From the NCBI GenBank assembly GCA_027854065.1, contig JAQGEF010000020.1, positions 1 through 64,000 of the forward strand: a DNA stretch of 64,000 bases. Reading direction: 5' to 3'. The stretch is from Polluticaenibacter yanchengensis. Lineage in GTDB: Bacteria; Bacteroidota; Bacteroidia; Chitinophagales; Chitinophagaceae. Below are positions 1-8,663 of this stretch, piece by piece (within the stretch, counting starts at the first letter, position 1; every line of letters begins with the position of its first letter). Below the pieces are notes generated by a model. It was not told where the DNA came from. It ran no database searches and saw only the letters and a list, made by a program, of their open reading frames with translations. A program made the translations under genes and the position numbers.

Positions 1-227
1 ATCTAATGCCTTTGATACCACTTGCAATGGATTAAAATTATAGTTGGATCTAAGAGCTGTAAAAGTGAAATAGGGACCAGAACCTTTCTAAGAACTTAAA
101 TTCTTGGCTGCGGCATAGTTCACCCTATTTCCTTTTATAAAATTATCCACAAAATTTGAGATATTAACACCCCCTTGGAAACCCCCATTGTAATAGTAAT
201 ATAATTTGTAAAATAGCTGTATTTAAG
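1..227 (-). other. Left-edge stretch without an intact gene; possible decayed coding fragment
   Basis: No intact gene is visible. Read on the minus strand from about 170 down to 1, one frame gives a protein-like string with segments such as GPYFTFTAL and SNYNFNPLQ, interrupted by a TAG near 95. It could be the tail of a gene lying off the left edge, already disrupted, but I do not recognise the family. It may equally be chance. The hairpin repeat at 228 begins immediately after. Confidence 0.2.
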
Positions 228-406
228 TCCAAAGGCTGCGGCAGGTGGGGGTGGCGACGAAGGAGCCAGTATATTTTGCAGGATGAAAATGGACCGCTTA
301 TAAAATGAAAACGCTCCTGCAAAATATACCGAGCGTAGCGGAGCCCAGAACATGCCGGACCAATGTTTACAATAGTAAGATGAAGCCGACAGCCCCGAAT
401 AAAAAA
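228..406 (-). repeat. Dispersed hairpin repeat, copy 1
   Basis: Starts with GGCTGCGGC and ends with CAGCCCCGAATAAAAAA, so it lies in reverse orientation relative to copies that begin GGGGCTGT. The central hairpin has perfect 15-bp arms at 269-283 and 315-329 (GTATATTTTGCAGGA and its complement). The conserved CGAGCGTAGCGGAGCC flank follows at about 330. It abuts the stop codon of the last gene of the pigment operon, so it could also act as its 3' end structure. Confidence 0.85.
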
Positions 407-1036
407 TCACTTGCCTATATAAACCAAATCAATCTTCAGCTTAATCTTGTGATGATAGATATTAATAAGTTTTGTAAAGCCGGTTGTTTCGGGTGAGAAC
501 TGTAAACTCAGTTTCGACTGGCGATGGGGAACATAATCTACTTTTCCAAGCAGGGAATCTGCTTTTAAAATATGCAAATACTGTTTGCCTCCTGTTTTGG
601 TCTTTGCGATGATCGTAGTGCCATTGCTGTATGTGCGTTCAATTGCATAGTGTTTTTGGAGCAGTAACCTGAAGTCCTTTTTCAGCGTGTTCAGGATTAT
701 TTTCCGGTTCAGATCTTCCATTACAAAATGGACCAGAAAATCCTGACCGGATATTTCCACGTCCATTAATTTATTACCAAAATCGGTGGTGAGCACTAAT
801 CGGTGCCTTTGCTCATCGATCTTTTTAAAGATTAAAATACCGCTCAGTTCTTTACCATAGATGGCGATATTAGCTTTGTAAATATAATCTTTGGCGGCAT
901 CGTCAAAATATCTTTTGTTATACTCATGCAATACAGGCAAATCATCCCTGGTTGCCTGCACCTGGTAAGACTTACAGCTTGCTGTAATCAGAACGATGCT
1001 GCTAAAAAGTAAAATCCGATTTATCAACTTTGGCAT
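407..1036 (-). CDS. Outer-membrane lipoprotein of the aryl-polyene cluster (LolB-like?)
   Basis: A 209-residue protein with a lipoprotein signal (hydrophobic stretch then TASC, lipid on Cys21), so probably anchored in the outer membrane facing the periplasm. The rest is rich in beta-strand-like segments with no catalytic motif that I recognise. It directly follows the LolA gene and overlaps its 3' end by 35 bp. The start is fixed by the signal peptide: no later Met would keep it. Pairing with LolA suggests a LolB-like acceptor that takes the pigment lipid or lipoproteins at the outer membrane; this is inference from position. It is the last gene of the operon. Confidence 0.7.
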   Translation of the reverse strand: MPKLINRILLFSSIVLITASCKSYQVQATRDDLPVLHEYNKRYFDDAAKDYIYKANIAIYGKELSGILIFKKIDEQRHRLVLTTDFGNKLMDVEISGQDFLVHFVMEDLNRKIILNTLKKDFRLLLQKHYAIERTYSNGTTIIAKTKTGGKQYLHILKADSLLGKVDYVPHRQSKLSLQFSPETTGFTKLINIYHHKIKLKIDLVYIGK

Positions 1037-1631
1037 TCAACACTTTGTTTTTAAACACTATTTTGGTGTAATCACCGGAAGTTTCAATGAGTTTCACTTC
1101 TGCTACGGTATTGTCATTCAAAGGAAAATAAAGTTCAACCTTCTTTATTAACTTCAGTATGTCCTTTGATTTTGGCGTAAATTTAGCAATATTATGGGTT
1201 TTGCTTTTGGCATACTGGATCTGGAATTCTGACTCGTCAAACATATTGCCGCTGACACTGCCGATGATCAACTTATTGATCTTTTCGAACAACTTATTGT
1301 TCTTAGCATCAATTGTGCTTTTACTGCCCTGGTTATTGATATTGACTTTATTATTCTGAAAAATAATGCTGTATTTATAGGGTTTTGAATACTCCCACAA
1401 CAAATTATCAGGTGCTAAAAAAATCATTTTCCCGGAACTTTCCACATCGTTTGACAGGAATTCCAAATGTTTATACTGCACAAAACTGGTAGTAAGGCTG
1501 GTTATGGATTTCGCTTCCTTAACTATTTTACTTTTGAAATCGGTTATCTCCTGGGCGGTCATATTTTGCTCCTGTGCAAATAATGAGGTCGTAAATGCGA
1601 CCAGGCAAACTATTAATAATTTAATTTTCAT
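1002..1631 (-). CDS. LolA-like periplasmic lipid/lipoprotein carrier
   Basis: A 209-residue protein with a cleavable signal peptide ending near LFAQ (residue 20). It has the layout of the LolA family: an ITSLTTSFVQ-type N-terminal segment, then SSGKMIF, DNLLWEYSKP and a C-terminal VELYFPLNDN region. LolA carries lipidated cargo across the periplasm. In aryl-polyene and flexirubin clusters a dedicated LolA paralogue is usual and is thought to move the pigment lipid. The ATG at 1631 is preferred over a TTG at 1640. It overlaps the deacetylase stop by 11 bp and the next gene by 35 bp, indicating translational coupling. Confidence 0.85.
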   Translation of the reverse strand: MKIKLLIVCLVAFTTSLFAQEQNMTAQEITDFKSKIVKEAKSITSLTTSFVQYKHLEFLSNDVESSGKMIFLAPDNLLWEYSKPYKYSIIFQNNKVNINNQGSKSTIDAKNNKLFEKINKLIIGSVSGNMFDESEFQIQYAKSKTHNIAKFTPKSKDILKLIKKVELYFPLNDNTVAEVKLIETSGDYTKIVFKNKVLNAKVDKSDFTF

Positions 1632-2397
1632 AAGGCTCAATATTTAACAGATCATCCACTGTTACCAACCGGTAATTTTCTTTGGTTAAGATAATCAATA
1701 GTTTTTCTAATACATTTAATGTTCTGTCGGAAATATCATGTAAAAGAATGATGCTTCCGGGCTGTAGCCGGCTTGTAATTCTTTTTAAAATCCGGTCTTC
1801 TTTTTTTATAACCGTATCTAAAGAACGGATATTCCATCCGATTACTTTATGTTTAGTATGCTTTAAAGCCTCGGCAATATTCGGGTTGGTAACCCCATAA
1901 GGCGGGCGGTACAAGCGCATTTTTTTACCGGTCATTTTTTCTACCAAGCCATTTGTAGCTTCAATTTCATCCCGCATCTCCGATACTGTAAAAAAACCGG
2001 TTTTATTGGAATGGGTAAAGGTATGATTACCGATAGTATGCCCTTTCTTAAATATTTCTAAAAAAGTATAGGGATAGCGTTCTATTTGTTTGCCAATACA
2101 AAAAAAGGTGGCTTTAGCCTGGTATGTATCAAGTAACGCCAATGCTTTGGGCGTAAATTCTGTTGGCCCGTCATCAAAACTGATTGCAATTTTCCTTTGG
2201 TCCTGATATGGTTGACTACATAAGGTTTCAATAAAAAAACCTGTTTCAATATTAAATACCCCCAGGGCGATAATATGTAACCAAAGGAGCAAAACAATTG
2301 CGAAATACCACCAGCTAATTATGGAAAATACTGCTAAACTACCTGTAAAAACCAGCAGGATAATGGCTATGATTTTAATGTATTGATGCTTAAACAC
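1621..2397 (-). CDS. Polysaccharide deacetylase (NodB-fold) family protein
   Basis: A 258-residue protein with two N-terminal hydrophobic segments (about 8-50), then a carbohydrate esterase 4 domain. Its motifs are intact: SFDDGP at 73-78 (catalytic base and metal Asp), HTFTH at 125-129 (metal His pair), RPPYG at 164-168 and LLHD at 218-221. The family removes N- or O-acetyl groups from sugars using a divalent metal. A membrane-anchored member is common in flexirubin clusters, though its substrate there is unclear to me. The start codon is GTG and overlaps the previous gene's stop by 8 bp. Confidence 0.88.
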   Translation of the reverse strand: MFKHQYIKIIAIILLVFTGSLAVFSIISWWYFAIVLLLWLHIIALGVFNIETGFFIETLCSQPYQDQRKIAISFDDGPTEFTPKALALLDTYQAKATFFCIGKQIERYPYTFLEIFKKGHTIGNHTFTHSNKTGFFTVSEMRDEIEATNGLVEKMTGKKMRLYRPPYGVTNPNIAEALKHTKHKVIGWNIRSLDTVIKKEDRILKRITSRLQPGSIILLHDISDRTLNVLEKLLIILTKENYRLVTVDDLLNIEPYEN

Positions 2398-3424
2398 GTT
2401 TTAACAAAATTAAACTGTGGTCCAGGCCACGGTATTGATTGTAGATTAAGACGTTCTTAATGGCTTTATGTTTAACGGCATGTGGTTTTAAAATTTCAGG
2501 GATATGTTGTTCTTTTATGATCCTGCTGGCTAACCACAATGCGAATGCAGATACCGTAAAATACTCTCCTGTTAATTGCTTATATTGAACCGTAATTGCG
2601 TAATTACGAAACAAATGGGCAGCCTTATCATAATAATCATCAAACACGTCACCGTTATTTCCAGCTACCACCAGGTCTATCTGGGAGGGCTCTAAATGAT
2701 GTTTTCTTAAGAAACCGGTAATAAATGATGGTAATTCTGCTATAGATAATTTGTTGTACAATGTTACATCCTCAATAGCAGCATAAGTAGATTCTGTTGG
2801 TGTATTTGCCAGTACAAAAAAGCCGGCGCCTTCGCTTTGTACACTACCAACGGTTGCTATATCACTTTTAGCATGGCCGATCATTTGCTGCAGTTCTAAA
2901 AAGTAAGGTGTCATTTCATCCACACCACCTACCAGAACATTATTAGCCTGCTGTAACTCTATCTGCATGATAGCATCCAGCAAAGCCGATTCAAAAGACA
3001 CGGCACCATTAACATAAGTAAAGTTATAACCCTTGCAATTTAAGCCTAATGCTATCTGTGCGCCTACGGTATTATGCGTTGACTGGATAAATGATGTCGG
3101 GGTTAAAAACTGTTCATCATTATCAATAATGGCTTTTAAGAATTTTTCAGAGTCAATTATACAACCGGCACCGGTACCGGTTATGATAGCGTCCGGTACA
3201 GAGACTCCTGATTCATTTAAAGCTTGTGCAGATGCTATGATGGCCATTTTCACTGCTTTAGACATGCGGCGACTGGCAACAGGCGAAATAAATGCTTTAT
3301 AATCCGGTTCGATTGCGGGCAAAAAAACGTCCTGCCTGTTAATAACGGCATTTTCTAAAAATCCACCGTCAAATGTTGCCTGTGCCGATATGGCTGCCCC
3401 GGCGTTTATGTAAACTTTACTCAT
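2390..3424 (-). CDS. Ketosynthase-like protein lacking the active-site Cys (chain-length-factor type)
   Basis: A 344-residue thiolase-fold protein of the beta-ketoacyl-ACP synthase family. Where active KS proteins have the nucleophilic Cys (TACSSS), this one reads NGAVSF, so the aligned residue is Ala141 or its neighbour Val, and no Cys is present. The usual C-terminal HGT and GHT motifs are also missing. This is the pattern of a chain-length factor that pairs with an active KS, here most likely the KS encoded just upstream. The start is set at the ATG inside an ATGA overlap with the upstream stop (3421-3424); an upstream in-frame start at 3451 would overlap more. Confidence 0.82.
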   Translation of the reverse strand: MSKVYINAGAAISAQATFDGGFLENAVINRQDVFLPAIEPDYKAFISPVASRRMSKAVKMAIIASAQALNESGVSVPDAIITGTGAGCIIDSEKFLKAIIDNDEQFLTPTSFIQSTHNTVGAQIALGLNCKGYNFTYVNGAVSFESALLDAIMQIELQQANNVLVGGVDEMTPYFLELQQMIGHAKSDIATVGSVQSEGAGFFVLANTPTESTYAAIEDVTLYNKLSIAELPSFITGFLRKHHLEPSQIDLVVAGNNGDVFDDYYDKAAHLFRNYAITVQYKQLTGEYFTVSAFALWLASRIIKEQHIPEILKPHAVKHKAIKNVLIYNQYRGLDHSLILLKRV

Positions 3425-4608
3425 TTTTTGGAGAATATCAGTGTAGAACAATTGCCTCCAAAACCAAAAGAGTTAGATAATGCGAAGTCGATTTTCTTTT
3501 CTTTCAGGGTTTGCTGAGGCTGTATAGCCACTTCTTCCATTGGTGTCTGGAAGTTCAGATTAGGAAATACCAGCTGATGTTTCATCGCCAGGATAGAATA
3601 GATGGCTTCTATAGAACCAGCTGCAGCCAGTGTATGCCCGGTAAACGGTTTGGTGGAAGAGATATCCGGCATTTGGTTGCCAAATATTCTTTCCAGCGCC
3701 CTTGCTTCGGACAAATCATTATTGACAGTAGCGGTACCGTGGGCATTGACATAACTGATTGCCCCCGGTTCCAGACCTGCCAAAGCCAATGCCTTTTCCA
3801 TTGCAAGAAAAGCGCCTTCCCCGGTTTCGGATGAAGCAGTCTGGTGATACGCATCATTGGCATTACCATAGCCTGCAAGATAGGCCAAAACCGGCCTGTC
3901 CTCTTTTTTCAGCAGCGTTTCTGACTCTAATACGAGGTAAGCAGCACCTTCTCCTAAATTCAATCCTTTCCTGTTGGCATCAAATGGACGATTATAGCCA
4001 TCTGTGAGGATCATCAGGGAATTAAAGCCGTTAACCGTAAATTTCGCTAACGCATCCGTACCGCCTACCACTACCCTATCTAACCGGCCTGTTCTAATCA
4101 GGTTCGCGCCCATCATTATCGCGTTGGCAGATGATGAACAAGCAGTACTGATTGTAGTCACCAGCCCTTTGACACCAATATAACCGGCTATCTGATGGGT
4201 GACATTTCCGGTATGATGGGAGTCTATATATTTTCTATGCTCTGCCGATTCTTTAAAATCGTACAGGTATTTTTCCGTCATATCCATACCGCTCACACTG
4301 GATGCTGAGATCAACCCGGTCCTGGAATGATTGATATCTTTTACGGCTGCATTTTCCAAAGCCTGTTGCGCAGCATAAGCACCCAGCATCGCCGTCCTGG
4401 AGAAGTTATTATCAGCAGGTAAACCAAGCAGTCTGGCCAGATGCTCGTTGGAGAATTTCACTTCTCCAAACAACAACCCGTTATGCCTGGTGGATAAGTT
4501 TTCGGAACGAGTAATACCTGTAACCCCATATTTTAAATGATATAAGTTTTCCTCCAAGGATGTACCAATGGCCGAAATAATACCCATACCTGTTACAGCT
4601 ATTCTCAT
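3421..4608 (-). CDS. 3-oxoacyl-ACP synthase (FabF-like), active KS of the polyene cluster
   Basis: A 395-residue condensing enzyme with a full triad: Cys157 in STACSSSAN, His290 in NAHGTATVNND and His325 in TKPFTGHTLAAAG. It would elongate an ACP-bound chain with malonyl-ACP. Start chosen at the ATG giving MRIAVTGMG, the typical KS N-terminus; the longer open frame runs through the ACP gene and is not credible. It lies 7 bp after the ACP stop and shares an ATGA overlap with the Cys-less KS downstream, which suggests a KS/chain-length-factor heterodimer. Confidence 0.93.
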   Translation of the reverse strand: MRIAVTGMGIISAIGTSLEENLYHLKYGVTGITRSENLSTRHNGLLFGEVKFSNEHLARLLGLPADNNFSRTAMLGAYAAQQALENAAVKDINHSRTGLISASSVSGMDMTEKYLYDFKESAEHRKYIDSHHTGNVTHQIAGYIGVKGLVTTISTACSSSANAIMMGANLIRTGRLDRVVVGGTDALAKFTVNGFNSLMILTDGYNRPFDANRKGLNLGEGAAYLVLESETLLKKEDRPVLAYLAGYGNANDAYHQTASSETGEGAFLAMEKALALAGLEPGAISYVNAHGTATVNNDLSEARALERIFGNQMPDISSTKPFTGHTLAAAGSIEAIYSILAMKHQLVFPNLNFQTPMEEVAIQPQQTLKEKKIDFALSNSFGFGGNCSTLIFSKK

Positions 4609-4615
4609 GCAATAA

Positions 4616-4873
4616 TTATTTTGTTTTATTTTCAGCGACGAATGAAGCCAGTGCGTTAATGGACTTAAAAATAACTTTACCATCTTTTGGGTCCGTTACT
4701 TTAATCCCATAATCTTTATCTAATAATACAATCAGTTCTAATGCATCAATAGAATCTAAACCTAAACCTTCTCCAAACAGTGGCGCATCATCCGCTATAT
4801 CGCCCGGTACTACTTCTTCCAGGTTCAATACTTCGATAATTTTGTTTTTTAATTCTTCCTTTAAAAGCTCCAT
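4616..4873 (-). CDS. Acyl carrier protein (second ACP of the cluster)
   Basis: An 85-residue ACP. The phosphopantetheine attachment site is GLGLDSIDALEL with Ser41. It carries growing acyl chains for the KS and dehydratase proteins of the operon. The start is at the ATG giving MELLKEELKN, because the longer frame (to 4963) only adds low-complexity residues overlapping the preceding gene. The stop lies 7 bp before the FabF-like KS. Confidence 0.92.
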   Translation of the reverse strand: MELLKEELKNKIIEVLNLEEVVPGDIADDAPLFGEGLGLDSIDALELIVLLDKDYGIKVTDPKDGKVIFKSINALASFVAENKTK

Positions 4874-4902
4874 GATGGTATAATTATTTTGTAAATAACA
4901 AT

Positions 4903-5466
4903 TTAAATGTATAAATAAAAGGCTAACCGGTAATTTCCCTTTAAAAACTCTACCCAGCCGCACAATACTTTTTCTGCTTTGCCGGATTGGATTAAGTATG
5001 CAGAATAGTTGGCCATATAATCCTCATTATACCTGTCAAAGATAAAAAAAGTATTCTCTGAATACAGTTTATGTTTTATACTTATTTCTCCCAGGCAAAT
5101 ATTTGGTAAAGTATAAACAAATACTGCCGGTGAGGGGTAATAATCGGATTTGTTTTCTATGGATTTCTGGTATTTAATATCCGTATCGGCAGATGAGGAC
5201 CGGTTGGCTAAAACCAGCGCAACATTGTTTTCTTCTTTATCCCGTGTAATATCCCTCAATATAATATCCGCACCTGTAAAAGCAAGTTTTGATAAATTGT
5301 CCATTTTAAAAAACTTTGGATATTCAATTTTCAAAAACTTGTAGGCTTTTTTGATAAAATCTGTGAACTCAACAGACGGTTCATCCCGGAATATTAATAA
5401 GTCATTGAAAAAAACTGCATTATTTTCAATGATCACTTTAGATATTATAGACGTGTTTTGTTTCAA
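4903..5466 (-). CDS. Small ketosynthase-like protein without catalytic residues
   Basis: A 187-residue protein about half the length of a ketosynthase. A segment near residues 110-150 (SPAVFVYTLPNICLGEISI and following) resembles the KS core helix region, but no nucleophilic Cys motif and no His motifs are present. Stand-alone KS-like fragments of this sort occur in Bacteroidota pigment clusters and probably have a structural role. The start codon appears to be TTG at 5466, directly after the TAA of the upstream KS; no nearby ATG or GTG in frame keeps the N-terminal region. Translation is likely coupled. Confidence 0.7.
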   Translation of the reverse strand: MKQNTSIISKVIIENNAVFFNDLLIFRDEPSVEFTDFIKKAYKFLKIEYPKFFKMDNLSKLAFTGADIILRDITRDKEENNVALVLANRSSSADTDIKYQKSIENKSDYYPSPAVFVYTLPNICLGEISIKHKLYSENTFFIFDRYNEDYMANYSAYLIQSGKAEKVLCGWVEFLKGNYRLAFYLYI

Positions 5467-6594
5467 TTATTTTACTTTTTCAAATATAACAGCGGTGTTG
5501 CATCCGCCAAATCCGGAAGCTGTTTTCACAAAATAACGGATATCTTTCGCTTCTTCTTCTATAGAAATATTTATGGGCAATGAAGTACCTGTTGTTTCAA
5601 ATCCTTTAGAAATAATCGTTTTATTTTCTTTAACAGCTTGCATGGCTATTACTGTTTCCAACAAACCGGAAGCACCTAATGTATGACCATAATACGCTTT
5701 TAAACTATGAACAGGTATATTTTGCAGCCCCATTCTGTTAAAAGCAATGGCTTCCATTTCGTCGTTAAAAACAGTAGCGGTGCCATGAGCAGATATAAAA
5801 CCAATATCTTCCACATTTACAGAGGCTTCCTTAAAAGCAGACACCAGGCTTCTGTATAATCCCTCTCCCGTTCTTGAAGGGCCGGAGATATGATTGGCGT
5901 CGTTAATAGCCCCATCCCCGATTACTTTAAACCAACCGGGCATTTCAGACAGTTTTACCGCAGCTACCGCTTCCCCTAAATTAATGCCGTTCCTGTCTTT
6001 ATCATAAGGCTGACACACTTTAGCATCCATTGCCTGGAAGGCATTAAATCCTGATATCACAAATTCTGACACTTCATCACCGGCTATCACATATACTTCA
6101 TCAAAAATACCCATTTGTATATAACGCTTCGCCACTGCAATACTTAAAATACCGGATACACAAGCATTTGATACAACAATAGGTTCTGTTACAATACCAA
6201 AGTAACCGGCGACCCGTTTTGCCAGTTTTGCCAGCTCCACCGCTTCCGGTGTCACATCAATGCTCTCTAACGCCCGTATATTTCCTTTAGTAGTAGAGAC
6301 AATCAAACCGGTCCTGGCCCCTAATCTTTCTTTATCGATAATAGGCTCTAAACAAAGGATCATTAACCGCTCCAACCTGGTAAATGTCTCAATTCCGGCA
6401 AGCCTTTCGGATTCCCTGTTAAGCTCATTATCACCTATTTCTCCTAAATACAAAGGAGTCGCCGGAGCAAAATCCTTTACAACAGGTTTAATAGCTGTAT
6501 TGCCCATCCTGATGTGCTGCATATTATGCTGCACATCAAATCCCAATGGAGTGATACAATTATAATCATTGATATAGACACTGCTGTTTTTCAT
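5467..6594 (-). CDS. 3-oxoacyl-ACP synthase (FabF-like), second active KS
   Basis: A 375-residue condensing enzyme with Cys145 (SNACVSG), His270 (SAHGTATVFND) and His304 (KAYYGHTLGASG), all in the expected positions. It is the second catalytically complete KS of the operon, so chain initiation and elongation may be divided between the two. It starts 3 bp after the thioesterase gene, and its TAA abuts the TTG start of the next gene. Confidence 0.92.
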   Translation of the reverse strand: MKNSSVYINDYNCITPLGFDVQHNMQHIRMGNTAIKPVVKDFAPATPLYLGEIGDNELNRESERLAGIETFTRLERLMILCLEPIIDKERLGARTGLIVSTTKGNIRALESIDVTPEAVELAKLAKRVAGYFGIVTEPIVVSNACVSGILSIAVAKRYIQMGIFDEVYVIAGDEVSEFVISGFNAFQAMDAKVCQPYDKDRNGINLGEAVAAVKLSEMPGWFKVIGDGAINDANHISGPSRTGEGLYRSLVSAFKEASVNVEDIGFISAHGTATVFNDEMEAIAFNRMGLQNIPVHSLKAYYGHTLGASGLLETVIAMQAVKENKTIISKGFETTGTSLPINISIEEEAKDIRYFVKTASGFGGCNTAVIFEKVK

Positions 6595-6597
6595 TGC

Positions 6598-7044
6598 TTA
6601 GCTTAACCCGTTCACCTTTTTCCAGTTCTCAAAAAACGGTGGATTGTTTAAAGATAAATTACCATTGAGGTCTAAAAATACCTGTATAGACTTTCCTATG
6701 CAAACGAGTTTATTCTCCTGGTTGTATATTCTGAATTCAAAAACAATTTTAGCGGCCGGTGTATTAATAAACTTTGTTTCTATCCTGATGGTTTCACCAT
6801 ACTTAACGGGCAATTTATGGTCACATTCGGTTTTTACTATCGGCACAGTGAACCCTTCCGCTTTAATACCCAGGTAAGTGAGATCATAGGCCCGGCCAAA
6901 TGCCTCCCTGCCTTCTTCAAAATAACTGATATAATGTCCGTGCCACACAATGCCTAACGAATCTACTTCGCTAAACCGCACCCTGTATTCATAATCATGT
7001 ATGATGGTCTCACTGTTTGAATGAACATTTCTTTTCGATATCAT
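6598..7044 (-). CDS. Hotdog-fold acyl thioesterase (YbgC/4HBT type)
   Basis: A 148-residue hotdog protein. RFSEVDSLGIVWHGHYISYF at about 23-42 is the 4-hydroxybenzoyl-CoA thioesterase signature with the catalytic Asp of the EVD segment. It would hydrolyse an acyl-ACP or acyl-CoA thioester. Thioesterases of this class are standard in aryl-polyene clusters, where they may release or edit chains. It lies 4 bp downstream of the dehydratase and 3 bp upstream of the KS. Confidence 0.85.
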   Translation of the reverse strand: MISKRNVHSNSETIIHDYEYRVRFSEVDSLGIVWHGHYISYFEEGREAFGRAYDLTYLGIKAEGFTVPIVKTECDHKLPVKYGETIRIETKFINTPAAKIVFEFRIYNQENKLVCIGKSIQVFLDLNGNLSLNNPPFFENWKKVNGLS

Positions 7045-7048
7045 AACA

Positions 7049-7495
7049 TTAATTATCCGTTGATTTATCAGATGCGATTACAGTTTTCATTTTAGCCACC
7101 GCTATCACTTTCTCCCCCACTTTTGTAACGACGTCCATCAATGTTACGCCCATAAACTCCTGCAGGATCGTTGCTTTACTCTGTACCACTGTTCCTGTTT
7201 CCGGCAACTCGTATATTTCCAGGTTTTTGATAGCGCCGATATACCCCATTGGCGCAGGCTTCCCTTTCAGGAAAAAAGAATAACCGGTATGCAAGGCGAT
7301 GGTTTGCGCCATATGTTCTACGATACCTGACTCTGAAAAATTATTTGTGGTACTTAAAATATTATCATCGGTAACAAGTAATCCCGCTGCTATTTCTTTA
7401 TCATCAAAATAAAGTAGCCTGTCCACCATTATAAATGGCTCTCTTTGCGGGATCAGTTCTTTTAAAAATGAAATATCTTCTATAGGAAATTGCAT
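7049..7495 (-). CDS. FabZ-like 3-hydroxyacyl-ACP dehydratase
   Basis: A 148-residue hotdog protein. The opening IPQREPFIMVDRLL matches the FabZ/FabA start, where FabZ has HRxPFxxVDR: the catalytic His of FabZ is replaced by Gln here. The Glu of ESGIVEHMAQ lies in the second active-site segment. The family dehydrates 3-hydroxyacyl-ACP, which creates the conjugated double bonds of a polyene. The His to Gln change resembles other pigment-cluster dehydratases and leaves some doubt about activity. Confidence 0.82.
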   Translation of the reverse strand: MQFPIEDISFLKELIPQREPFIMVDRLLYFDDKEIAAGLLVTDDNILSTTNNFSESGIVEHMAQTIALHTGYSFFLKGKPAPMGYIGAIKNLEIYELPETGTVVQSKATILQEFMGVTLMDVVTKVGEKVIAVAKMKTVIASDKSTDN

Positions 7496-7517
7496 GGCAC
7501 GAAAATAAGCTTAGCTG

Positions 7518-8393
7518 CTAATCCTTCCAAAAATCAAAATAATTAAACCATTGAAGCGGGTATTTTTCAATCATAGTTTCTACGCTGCGAATATAGCTTT
7601 CCAAAAGCGCCTGGGCATCACGATGTTTTACCGTGGCCTCGCGGGCATATAAATGGTAATGCAGGTTACGTTCTTTCATCACATACACAAATACAACAGG
7701 CACTTTCAAGCGTGATGCAATTAAAAATGTACCCATCGGGAATTTTGCTTTTTTGCCTAGCAAATCAGTTTCCAATGTTTTGGACCCTTCATAATACCTG
7801 TCACCCGTAAAACAAATCAACTCATTATTAAATAACGCATTGTTCATTTCAAACACGTGCGATAAATCGTCTTTGATATAAATATACTTTTCTGCGCCTT
7901 TATCCGTCTTTACATTATTCAGGTATTCCTCTATTATATTCGGCTCTTTGTAAGCGGATACCACATTTATCTGAAGGTTAATATCAATATCAGCAAAAAA
8001 CTTTTGAGCAATCTCAAAATTACCCATGTGCGCACTTATAAAGATACCGCCATTTTTATCTGCCAGCACTTTCTTAAGCGTTTCTATACCATCAAACTCA
8101 TAGGTAAATTTTTCACGAAGCCCGGAAGAAATCGCTATTTTATCAATCAGCGTTTGTCCAAACGTAAAATAACTTCTGTAAACAGAGACTATGGATTTTA
8201 AGAAACTGTATTTCAGTCTTTGTTTGAAGTAATAATAAATAGCTTTATTGCTTTTCCATAAAAACAGGAAATAGTATAAAGCCACAAAATAAAGAACAAA
8301 GTAGGCCGAGCGGATGCCTACTTTCTTTATAAAAAAAATAAATATTTTGTATCCAAGCAGTGTTCCTTTGGCCTTTCCGCCCCATTGGTTCAT
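7518..8393 (-). CDS. LpxL/HtrB-family acyltransferase
   Basis: A 291-residue lauroyl-type acyltransferase with one N-terminal membrane segment (about 30-50). The catalytic H(x)4E motif is in SAHMGNFE, near residue 122, and downstream GDRYYEG and FPMGTFLIA correspond to the conserved glycerolipid acyltransferase blocks. In lipid A synthesis the family adds secondary acyl chains; in aryl-polyene clusters the homologue is thought to attach the polyene to a lipid anchor. Its ATG overlaps the ACP stop by one base (TAATG), so translation is coupled. Confidence 0.88.
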   Translation of the reverse strand: MNQWGGKAKGTLLGYKIFIFFIKKVGIRSAYFVLYFVALYYFLFLWKSNKAIYYYFKQRLKYSFLKSIVSVYRSYFTFGQTLIDKIAISSGLREKFTYEFDGIETLKKVLADKNGGIFISAHMGNFEIAQKFFADIDINLQINVVSAYKEPNIIEEYLNNVKTDKGAEKYIYIKDDLSHVFEMNNALFNNELICFTGDRYYEGSKTLETDLLGKKAKFPMGTFLIASRLKVPVVFVYVMKERNLHYHLYAREATVKHRDAQALLESYIRSVETMIEKYPLQWFNYFDFWKD

Positions 8394-8644
8394 TAAGCTT
8401 TCTGTTTAATTTTCGTTTCAATCAGGTTGTAAAAATCACTAAAAGTAGCAATAGACATAAAGTCTGCTTCTCCCAGTTTCACACCAAAGTTAGATTCGAT
8501 AGTTACTACTAAATCAACATAATCCAGACTATCCAAACCTAATGTTTCGCGCAGATTAGCTTCTTCAGAAATGGTGTCACCGTCCACTTCAAATTCATCA
8601 ACCAAAAAGCCGTTTACAATCTTTACGATTTCTTCTCTTTCCAT
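8393..8644 (-). CDS. Acyl carrier protein, first gene of the aryl-polyene operon
   Basis: An 83-residue ACP with the phosphopantetheine motif TLGLDSLDYVDL (Ser39). It is the promoter-proximal gene of a 12-gene minus-strand unit running down to 407, in which all gaps are 22 bp or less, except a 29-bp gap upstream of the second ACP. A strong Bacteroidota-type promoter lies at 8664-8695. The acyl chain on this ACP is probably the starter or the substrate of the adjoining acyltransferase. Confidence 0.93.
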   Translation of the reverse strand: MEREEIVKIVNGFLVDEFEVDGDTISEEANLRETLGLDSLDYVDLVVTIESNFGVKLGEADFMSIATFSDFYNLIETKIKQKA

Positions 8645-8663
8645 TAAAGTATATTTAAAACCG

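Noticed and set aside
4873..4963. N-terminal extension of the second ACP
   Set aside because: It overlaps the preceding gene and is not ACP-like; MELLKEELKN is a normal ACP start.
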